From Myxococcales bacterium (GTDB lineage: Bacteria > Myxococcota_A > Polyangia > Haliangiales > Haliangiaceae): 50,009 nt of DNA. Location of the stretch: contig JAAEPE010000146.1 in assembly GCA_024222395.1 (NCBI GenBank), forward strand, positions 1 to 50,009, read 5' to 3'. How positions within the stretch are numbered: the first letter of the stretch is position 1; each line of letters starts with the position of its first letter. The translations under genes and the position numbers were made by a program. Under the pieces are notes generated by a model. That model searched no databases. It saw only the letters and a program-made list of their open reading frames with translations, and was not told where the DNA came from. Shown in pieces: positions 37,508 through 43,526 of this stretch.

Positions 37508-38131
37508 CTAATATTCGTTGCAGACTCGATCCCTTGTCTTGCGGTTTACTTTCCAGTCCCTTTTCGCGGCCGTGTAGACCGTGTTCCGGGACTTGTCGAT
37601 TACCACGCGGCGCTTCTTCCGGGAGGCCTTGGCCTGCAGAGCGAGGCCGCGCTGAGGCGTCCACTGGATCAGCTGGTCCTTGACCTTGACGGGCCTAGGC
37701 TTGGGCTGAGTCTTCTTGATATGCTTCAAAGTGTTAACGGCCTTGGTGAGGCCCCATTCAACGGCTCCGTCGAGGCAGGTCTCGAGGTAGCCCTTCCGGG
37801 CCCTTCCGCCTGCTTTGCCTTTGTGATCGATGTAGACCAGAGCCTCCACCTTGTCTCCGTTGTCGAGTGTAACGCTGAGAGTCTCCTTTTTGTAGAAGCC
37901 TCCCGCAACACCTTCACACACGTCCAGAACGAGCTCGTCCTTGGGGTCCAAGTTGTAGAGGGCTCCCTCGACCTCTGCCTTTTTGTTCTTGGCAAGGGTA
38001 GCGACGCCGCGCTGATTGATGATGAGGCGGTAGCCCCTGAGGGTGGCTCCTGACTCAGGAGTTGATTTGGGGCACCGGCCGTCGAACTGGTCGACGTTCA
38101 TGTTGGAGCCGTAAGCGAAGTAGAGTTTCAT
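37508..38131 (-). CDS. Gamma-glutamylcyclotransferase-like protein with basic C-terminal extension
   Basis: A 207-residue protein. The N-terminal ~110 residues are a GGCT domain: YFAYGSNMNVDQF (4-16), and LDVCEGVAGGFYKKE with the presumed catalytic E73. The C-terminal ~90 residues are very basic (KKTQPKPRPVKVKDQ; KASRKKRRVVIDKSRNTV), which could bind DNA or RNA or dock to the target. It follows the amidoligase by 21 bp with an SD-less AACCAGAACGATG leader, so the two are co-transcribed. It may reverse or trim the amidoligase product. Confidence 0.82.
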   Translation of the reverse strand: MKLYFAYGSNMNVDQFDGRCPKSTPESGATLRGYRLIINQRGVATLAKNKKAEVEGALYNLDPKDELVLDVCEGVAGGFYKKETLSVTLDNGDKVEALVYIDHKGKAGGRARKGYLETCLDGAVEWGLTKAVNTLKHIKKTQPKPRPVKVKDQLIQWTPQRGLALQAKASRKKRRVVIDKSRNTVYTAAKRDWKVNRKTRDRVCNEY

Positions 38132-38152
38132 CGTTCTGGTTTTCTGTGAGGG

Positions 38153-39016
38153 TTAAACGGATTGGGAAAGGCGCTCTTGGCGGCGAGTGATGTTAAGTTC
38201 CCTGCTGCGCTGCAGGAGGAACTTGCGGACCTCTCCGGTCACCTTGAGAGTGGTCAGAACTTGCGGGAGGCGAGCTGCGCCGTTCTTCCTAGCGGCCCGG
38301 GGGCGGACTGAGCTGTATTGGCGAGCCGACTCGACGAGGGCCACGCAGAGCTTAACCCATGCTGCAGCTTTGGTCTGGTTCAGGGTTCCTTGGTGGCAGC
38401 GAAACTCAACTGCGCCCCGGCTGGCGATGTTGAACAGGTTCAGCTTCGTGTAGCGCGTTCCGAAAACCCGGGAGAGTTGGTCCATGTTCCGGCAGTTGTC
38501 GATGAGGCCGAACCAACGCTTGTTTTCCTCGTTGCGAGTATTGGCGGAGGAACGTGCGTTAACGCTCATGGCCGTGGGGGCCCAACGGGAGGAGCGGCCG
38601 CGACGGGAGGGAGCAAGAACTGCGTCAAGTGCGTCTTCGCTTTGGAGGAAGAGCTTCACAACCCGCTTCATCTCCGCAAGTGTGAAGTCACGAACGTCGA
38701 CGTGGCAGTGAAAGCCGCAGGAGTTGTTGACCGTGGTGACGTCGGAGGTGGCGTCCAGCACCTTCTTCATTTCAACGATCCCCTCTTCTCCGTTGAGGAT
38801 GGGGGAGACAAGCTCGCCTGCATTCCGGCCGCAGAGCGAAGCGTCAGTTACGATCTTCCAGTAGCGCTGTGTGCGATGGTTGTAGCCTTCCACCATTGCG
38901 TCGATCCCCTTGTTGGTGATCTTCTGGGCGACTACTTGGCGGGAGGCGCCGCCTGCGAATTCGAACTCTACTCCGAAGGAGCGGGTGATTGTGTCGGTGT
39001 TGGATTGGTTTTGCAT
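38153..39016 (-). CDS. Amidoligase (Amidoligase_2, COOH-NH2 ligase family)
   Basis: A 287-residue glutamine-synthetase-like ATP-dependent ligase. Signature segments: FGVEFEF (E17, E19), YWKIVTDASL (W53, K54, D58), GELVSPIL.GEEG (E68), CGFHCHVDV (H103, H105) and VEFRCHQGTLN (E204, R206, H208). Enzymes of this family are predicted to form amide bonds, for instance gamma-glutamyl links on peptides or cell-wall precursors; neighbourhood of AIG2/GGCT genes is a known association (predicted by Iyer and Aravind's work on amidoligases). Start lies 9 nt after a TAAGGT -10 box inside a 9-bp inverted repeat, so it should be repressible and leaderless. Confidence 0.88.
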   Translation of the reverse strand: MQNQSNTDTITRSFGVEFEFAGGASRQVVAQKITNKGIDAMVEGYNHRTQRYWKIVTDASLCGRNAGELVSPILNGEEGIVEMKKVLDATSDVTTVNNSCGFHCHVDVRDFTLAEMKRVVKLFLQSEDALDAVLAPSRRGRSSRWAPTAMSVNARSSANTRNEENKRWFGLIDNCRNMDQLSRVFGTRYTKLNLFNIASRGAVEFRCHQGTLNQTKAAAWVKLCVALVESARQYSSVRPRAARKNGAARLPQVLTTLKVTGEVRKFLLQRSRELNITRRQERLSQSV

Positions 39017-39079
39017 GACGAGGGAACCTTACCAGAAGGCTCCCTCGTCGCAACAATTCTTTTGATCTATTTTTAACCC
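39017..39079 (-). promoter_or_regulatory. Leaderless promoter with operator palindrome
   Basis: TTGCGA (39053-39048), 16 bp, TAAGGT (39031-39026), 9 nt, ATG at 39016. A perfect inverted repeat GACGAGGGA/TCCCTCGTC (39017-39025 with 39041-39049) brackets the -10 box. Upstream, GGGTTAAAAATAGA and CAAAAGAATTG match the 20.8-kb promoter at the same spacing. AACCCA-TT-TGGGTT lies at the far end. Confidence 0.72.
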
Positions 39080-39091
39080 ATTTGGGTTTCC

Positions 39092-40360
39092 CTATTTTTG
39101 CAGGGTCTCAGACCATTGATGGGTCGTCTCTAGTCCGCTCTGCTTGTCATAAACCAGACCAAGCGCAGCAGGAACTGATCCCACGTAGCAATTTGCAGAG
39201 TGCCATTCGTCATTTGCCGACAGGCTTGGGAGGATCCTGACGGACACGCCATCCAACTGGCGCTCGCTATCGGATACTCTAACCGTCACCTTGCGTGCTT
39301 GGTGGAGATGACCAACAAGCCACTCCCGCCCTTGTCCGCTTCTCCACATGTCAGCAGCCTCGACACTCATCACTGCGTTCGCGTCCGTCGCCTTGATGTG
39401 GTGAGTCATTCCGAAGAGGGTGTTTCCGTATTCGTAATAGCGACGGAGCCCGGTGGAGTTGTCGACCGTGATGTTCTTGTTTCCTTCCGCCCAGATCTCG
39501 ATTGCGTCGCCAAGGTAAAACACCTTTTTGAAATCGTGATTGCCGGGAATGACCGGAACGAAAACGGGCGCTATCTCTGTGAGTTCGTCGATCATCTTGC
39601 AAAGCATAACCCGGGTCTCTTTGTATACCCGCTGCCAATCCAGCTCCGACTGCTGAGGAGTCCCTTGAGTGGTCGACGGAACCTTGTTGATCTTGCCGTC
39701 GTCATTGAAGAGGTCGTGGCCCACCACAAATTGAATCTGGTCGACTCCGTCCCTGCTGACTTTCTCCGCAAGACCATTCACTGCATTCCGGGCGATATCC
39801 CTAGCAGTCTCAAAGGTGGCGTCGCGATCCATCACAACCTCGCCAACGGCAAGCTTGTCGATGTGAAGGTCGGCCAATGATATGATGGCCATCTTGCCGC
39901 TTTTTTTCTTGGCCCTCTTCTTGGGGACGCGAAGCTTGACGTTCTTCTTGGCCTCTTCGATGAGGTCCCTGATCTCGTCGCGTGCTTCCGCGATCTCCTT
40001 CTTGGGCTTGAAGCTCCCCTTGATGGCGTAGAGGTTGTTCTCTCCGGACTGCCATACTGAGCAGCCAAAGGACACTACTTCCCATTCCCGTGGATCCAGA
40101 GAAAAGAACATCAGCGCATCTTCAGGCGTGCTGATCTCCTCCTCTGCGTATCCTAGCGCGTCCATGGCGCCGTTCTTGAAGTTCTTGGTTGTCTCTCCCG
40201 CTTTGCTTGCAGGCTTGCTCACCTTGCTGCGGTTTCTAAAGACATTCCGGACCTGCTCAGGAGTCGCACTCATTGCGTCGGAGACTTCAGCCCACGTCGA
40301 GCCGCTGTTCCTGAGTTCTGTTATTTTTGCGACTTCTTGGTCGCTCCATTTTCTGGTCAT
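39092..40360 (-). CDS. Metallophosphoesterase with N-terminal HTH
   Basis: A 422-residue protein. Residues 1-50 (KWSDQEVAKITELRNSGSTW...PEQVRNVFRNR) look like a Myb/SANT or sigma-4-type helix-turn-helix; the middle is a charged linker; residues ~155-400 are a calcineurin-like phosphoesterase: LADLHID (D164, H166), VVGHDLFNDDG (D216), PGNHDF (N274, H275), GHLHQ (H351, H353). Phage members act as nucleases or phosphatases. The promoter lies 9 nt before the ATG. It precedes the amidoligase and may join its regulon, but each has its own promoter. Confidence 0.85.
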   Translation of the reverse strand: MTRKWSDQEVAKITELRNSGSTWAEVSDAMSATPEQVRNVFRNRSKVSKPASKAGETTKNFKNGAMDALGYAEEEISTPEDALMFFSLDPREWEVVSFGCSVWQSGENNLYAIKGSFKPKKEIAEARDEIRDLIEEAKKNVKLRVPKKRAKKKSGKMAIISLADLHIDKLAVGEVVMDRDATFETARDIARNAVNGLAEKVSRDGVDQIQFVVGHDLFNDDGKINKVPSTTQGTPQQSELDWQRVYKETRVMLCKMIDELTEIAPVFVPVIPGNHDFKKVFYLGDAIEIWAEGNKNITVDNSTGLRRYYEYGNTLFGMTHHIKATDANAVMSVEAADMWRSGQGREWLVGHLHQARKVTVRVSDSERQLDGVSVRILPSLSANDEWHSANCYVGSVPAALGLVYDKQSGLETTHQWSETLQK

Positions 40361-40369
40361 GATGAAAGG

Positions 40370-40398
40370 ATATTACTACAGCCCTGCCGCAGAGTCAA
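40370..40398 (-). promoter_or_regulatory. Leaderless promoter of the phosphoesterase gene
   Basis: TTGACT (40398-40393), 17 bp, TAATAT (40375-40370), 9 nt, ATG at 40360. It overlaps the 3' end of the endolysin gene (stop at 40376-40378). Among the strongest sigma70 matches here. Confidence 0.7.
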
Positions 40399-41173
40399 TC
40401 AAATTGGCCTCTGCATCACGTCGGCGATGTAGTCCGCGCAGCTTTGATTTGCTCCAAAGGCGCTTCATCTCCCTGATTTTCCGGGCCATCCCGCTGTAGT
40501 CCTTCTTCGGGACGAGGCCCCGAATTGCTAACATTTCCGACCGGCGGGAGCCATTTACGGAGCCCCCACGGTTGAAAACAAGGGAAACAAGGGCCCCAAA
40601 TGCGCTTGGGTGGAGCAGGTCGGCGCCCGGGAAGGCGCGGAGAGTGGTGGCAATAAAGCGGGGAATGGTCTTTTCCTTGTAGACTTCTAGGGCCGCATCC
40701 CAATCGATCTCGATTCCACGGGTCCTCCACAGGAGGTCCAGAGCCTTGCGTCCCTTGACGCCGGAAACCTCGACCAGCTTGTTCACCTTCCACGATGGGA
40801 GGTGCTTTGACCAGTCGTTCCGGATCTGGCTTGCGGACTTGTAGCCCAAATCGTATCCGATCCCCACAGTGACTCCTGAGGAGGCACCGGGCCAGCAGGG
40901 AGCCTTGAGCTTGCTGTTGTAGTAGCGCTCGCCTCCGCCGACCTCGAAGTCGAGGATCAGCTTCATGGCGGCTGTATTCAGGCCAGAACGGTTCTTTCTC
41001 TTGTAGAGATGTTCCGCAGCCTGACTGTGTATGGTGGGTGCTTTTTTCTCCTGCACCTTCTTCCTCCCGAAGAGAAAAGAGAATATGGAGGGCCGGGCGG
41101 CTGTCTTCAGCTTACTGCGAGAGGACCTCTGACCTTGCGGCTTCCTCGACCGGCGTCTCCACATTCCGAACAT
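40376..41173 (-). CDS. Endolysin, pesticin/T4-lysozyme-like muramidase
   Basis: A 265-residue lysozyme. The first ~60 residues are basic and lack a fold signature; then LDFEVGGGERYYNS carries the catalytic glutamate E77, and CWPGASSGVTVGIGYDLGY carries the T102...D108 group in the E-(~25)-T-x-GIGYD order of pesticin- and GH24-type muramidases. HPSAFGALVSLVFNRGGS is the usual downstream helix. It degrades peptidoglycan at lysis. The holin-like gene lies immediately upstream. The basic N-terminus may be a cell-surface targeting tail; a signal-arrest helix is not evident (SIFSFLFG is short). Confidence 0.85.
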   Translation of the reverse strand: MFGMWRRRSRKPQGQRSSRSKLKTAARPSIFSFLFGRKKVQEKKAPTIHSQAAEHLYKRKNRSGLNTAAMKLILDFEVGGGERYYNSKLKAPCWPGASSGVTVGIGYDLGYKSASQIRNDWSKHLPSWKVNKLVEVSGVKGRKALDLLWRTRGIEIDWDAALEVYKEKTIPRFIATTLRAFPGADLLHPSAFGALVSLVFNRGGSVNGSRRSEMLAIRGLVPKKDYSGMARKIREMKRLWSKSKLRGLHRRRDAEANLIDSAAGL

Positions 41174-41178
41174 TTCAG

Positions 41179-41373
41179 TTACTTCTTTTTGATTACGGGA
41201 TTGAGGGCGAGAGCGTCCAGCTTGGCCTTAGCGGCTGCAAGGAATGCGTCGTCCTTTGGTGTAGGGGTGAGCTTAGCAATCACGCTGGCTCCGCCCACTA
41301 CGGCGAGGAGTGCGTTAACGACGGCGAGGCCGTTTTCGGCGACCCAATTGAATATGTTGGTTACGAGTTCCAT
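41179..41373 (-). CDS. Holin-like small membrane protein
   Basis: A 64-residue protein with one clear membrane stretch (GLAVVNALLAVVGGASVIA, ~15-33), then LTPTPKDDAFLAAAKAKLDALAL and a KKK C-terminus. The 'TPTPKDD' plus short C-terminal helix pattern recurs in phage holin candidates beside endolysins. It would control the timing of lysis by permeabilising the inner membrane. Leader is ACAAAACAACAA, no SD. Confidence 0.72.
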   Translation of the reverse strand: MELVTNIFNWVAENGLAVVNALLAVVGGASVIAKLTPTPKDDAFLAAAKAKLDALALNPVIKKK

Positions 41374-41387
41374 TTGTTGTTTTGTTA

Positions 41388-41654
41388 TCAGTCTCTTCTA
41401 CCCCACTTCATGTCAATTATCTCTTCCCTCAGCGCTTCGATTGCGTCTTTGACGTGGATCTGTGCCTTCAGGGATTCCTCCCGAAAGCGTTGCTGCTGTC
41501 GCTCTTGGCGCTCCCCCTTCCAAAGAAGGTAGACGACCATGGCGACTGAGAACGTGGGAAGGGTCCATCCTTCGAATCCATCAGATGAAACTGATTGACC
41601 GATAAATGCAAGTCCCCCCACGAGGGCGAGTTTTGTTTCTGCGAATGAAAGCAA
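41388..41654 (-). CDS. Lysis-associated membrane protein (holin/spanin candidate)
   Basis: An 88-residue protein with hydrophobic residues ~7-19 and a clear TM segment (LPTFSVAMVVYLLWKG, ~32-47), then a charged coiled coil (ERQERQQQRFREESLKAQIHVKDAIEALREEI). A TM helix followed by periplasmic coiled coil is typical of Rz-type spanins, or of accessory holins. The start is TTG at 41654; no nearby ATG. The gap upstream holds a 20-bp palindrome. Role inferred from position. Confidence 0.6.
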   Translation of the reverse strand: MLSFAETKLALVGGLAFIGQSVSSDGFEGWTLPTFSVAMVVYLLWKGERQERQQQRFREESLKAQIHVKDAIEALREEIIDMKWGRRD

Positions 41655-41669
41655 GGTAAGAAGTGACTG

Positions 41670-41689
41670 GTGTTCACTATAGCGAACAC
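41670..41689. promoter_or_regulatory. 20-bp near-perfect operator palindrome
   Basis: GTGTTCACTATAGCGAACAC reads the same on both strands except for one symmetric pair. It lies in the 66-bp gap between the tail gene and the lysis genes, 15 bp before the TTG start, with TTGACG partly overlapping upstream. Its symmetry and location suggest a repressor or activator site that gates lysis gene transcription. Confidence 0.6.
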
Positions 41690-41720
41690 GTCAAAATCCT
41701 AACTACCAGAAAACGACAAT

Positions 41721-42773
41721 CTAGGAACCGTAATCTCCGGACTCTGGGGGAGTCGTGCAGTCGGGGAGGGCCGTAAAGTTCTCCTTGGTCTGCGTCGTGA
41801 TCCGCCTCTGGGGAAGATACGCGCTGGCCTTCAGGAAGGCTGTATTGGCCGCTGTCGGCACGCTACCCTGATAGATGGGCTCGAGCCAGACTTCGCAATT
41901 GATGATGTTGACAGTCTCTCCGGGCAAGATCGAAAAACGATCCTCTCCGGGCGCGGTCAGTGAAAGTCCGGTGGCGCCAAGAATCATATTCGGGGACCAA
42001 TTGAAGGTTCCCCACCACGGATCCAAGTAGGGATCATAGTCGCTTGCTGCCATCTCCACCGAAACGTCCAGCTGATAAAGATTCCTTCCGAAGGCTCCCG
42101 CAGTAACACAGGCCGGTGTTCCGACACTGCCATCAACCGACCACAGGGAGACTGAGACAGTGAGCTCAGGAGTGGCGGGAGCTTGGTTCTGGCCTCTGGG
42201 CTGTCTGCCTCCGCCGTCTCCACCTTCTCCGCCGCCGCCGCCGCCGCCTCCACCCGCGCCGCCACCGTCAGGTGAGCCGGGGAGACCGCCGTTGCTGTTC
42301 CAGCCTTGATCGTTGACCGGGCCCGGGGAGGGGAGAGATCCGTTGTCTGAGTAGTCCCCTCCGTCAGGAGTGAGTGATTCGGGCGCCACAGAGTCGCTGC
42401 ACGCGCCGAAGTGAAGATTCGGGTTGCTGATCTGCCTTGGGAAGGGCTGGCCTTCAGCGGCCGTTACAAAGTCCGCAAGGAGAGAGTCCACGCTGGCACT
42501 CTGAATATAGCATCCGACAGGGTGCACGGACCAGTCCTTTGCTCTGAACTCGTCCTCTCCGAAGTCTGCAGTTGTGACGACGCGAAACTCTGCCGCGCCC
42601 CATCCGTCAGACTCGACCATGTAGAAAAGGTTGTTGTGAAAAAGGATCCAGCGAACAATGTCAGGATCCGTCAGAGGGCCCGTGGTGTTGTTCCAGATGG
42701 CCCTGCGAACGGCCCACCCGCTCTTGATGAAGAGCATGGCTTCCGCCCAATTCATTCCTTCTCCGTTGATCAT
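41721..42773 (-). CDS. Tail protein with N-terminal DUF2829/Tad2-like domain
   Basis: A 350-residue protein with three parts. Residues ~7-80 (MNWAEAMLFIKSGWAVRRAIW ... DEFRAKDW) follow the DUF2829 pattern: 'M.f.eAl..lk.Gk.v.R..W' at the start and '..D.la.DW' at the end; this family includes the Thoeris anti-defence protein Tad2. A Gly-rich linker with a run of nine glycines covers ~165-195. The C-terminal ~150 residues are beta-rich (LYQLDVSVEMAASDYDPYL; EVWLEPIYQGSVP), of virion type. ATG at 42773 overlaps the upstream stop; GGAGAAGGA before the next ATG (42755) makes that start also plausible. It closes the tail module before the lysis genes. Confidence 0.68.
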   Translation of the reverse strand: MINGEGMNWAEAMLFIKSGWAVRRAIWNNTTGPLTDPDIVRWILFHNNLFYMVESDGWGAAEFRVVTTADFGEDEFRAKDWSVHPVGCYIQSASVDSLLADFVTAAEGQPFPRQISNPNLHFGACSDSVAPESLTPDGGDYSDNGSLPSPGPVNDQGWNSNGGLPGSPDGGGAGGGGGGGGGEGGDGGGRQPRGQNQAPATPELTVSVSLWSVDGSVGTPACVTAGAFGRNLYQLDVSVEMAASDYDPYLDPWWGTFNWSPNMILGATGLSLTAPGEDRFSILPGETVNIINCEVWLEPIYQGSVPTAANTAFLKASAYLPQRRITTQTKENFTALPDCTTPPESGDYGS

Positions 42774-43507
42774 ATCAGGTCGCGGTCTAGTGCTACGCGG
42801 AAAGTCTGGGTGGAGCGCTTAGCGTTTAGTGCCGCTGTGTTCACGTCTCCGTATGAGTAGGTCCACTCGATCTCTGCGAGTCCAAGGAATCCGGTCCTCA
42901 CGTCGCCCTCGTAGCTCGAGAGCGCGTTGTCGATTGCGGTCTTGTCGAAGTCAACCATGGTCCTAAAACGAGAATCAAACCCTCCACCGATCAGCTCAGT
43001 GACTCCGGAGGTCAGGGTCAATTGCTCTTCTCCTTCGTATTCTTTCAGAGTGAACATGATCTGCGTGCACGGAATGGCCTGAAGGCTTCCGTCCTTGAAG
43101 AATCCCACGTCGATGAAAATCTGGTCTCCGCTCTTGGCGAACATGGTCGGAGCGTCGTCGCCAGCCGGGTCAACTCCCCGCAGGACAGCCTTGCCGGTTG
43201 CAAGGTCAACGTCGATCTCAACTCCGATTGCGTCAGTTCCAAGGATCTCGCTTCCGATTCCAATCGCGATCTCGTGCACGGCGCTTGTTCCTTCTCCGTT
43301 CGTGGCGGTCAGACCAACGACGAAAACGCCCGGGTCGTCTGCTGTTCCAGAGAGGAGCCCGGTCACGGAATCAATGAGGATCCCGGTGGGGAGATTGCTA
43401 GCGGCCCACGAGGTGGGGCTGTCGCTGGCGAATGGTTGGTAGTTAACAAGGGATCCCCGGTCAAAGCCAAGGATGCTTGTTGTGTCTGAGATAGTCGGAA
43501 TTGCCAT
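42770..43507 (-). CDS. Tail-associated protein with Ig/cadherin-like domain
   Basis: A 245-residue protein. The N-terminal part (SPTSWAASNLPTGILIDSVTGLLSGTADDPGVFVVGLTATNG) is a clear putative-Ig/cadherin-like domain ('P.GL..d..tG.isGtp...g...v.v.atn..G'). The rest is beta-rich (GDQIFIDVGFF; IMFTLKEYEGEEQLTL). Such domains decorate tail shafts and tips and may bind glycans. Coupled to the next gene by ATGA. Part of the adhesion module. Confidence 0.72.
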   Translation of the reverse strand: MAIPTISDTTSILGFDRGSLVNYQPFASDSPTSWAASNLPTGILIDSVTGLLSGTADDPGVFVVGLTATNGEGTSAVHEIAIGIGSEILGTDAIGVEIDVDLATGKAVLRGVDPAGDDAPTMFAKSGDQIFIDVGFFKDGSLQAIPCTQIMFTLKEYEGEEQLTLTSGVTELIGGGFDSRFRTMVDFDKTAIDNALSSYEGDVRTGFLGLAEIEWTYSYGDVNTAALNAKRSTQTFRVALDRDLI

Positions 43508-43526
43508 GTCTTAAATCTTGATAGAG

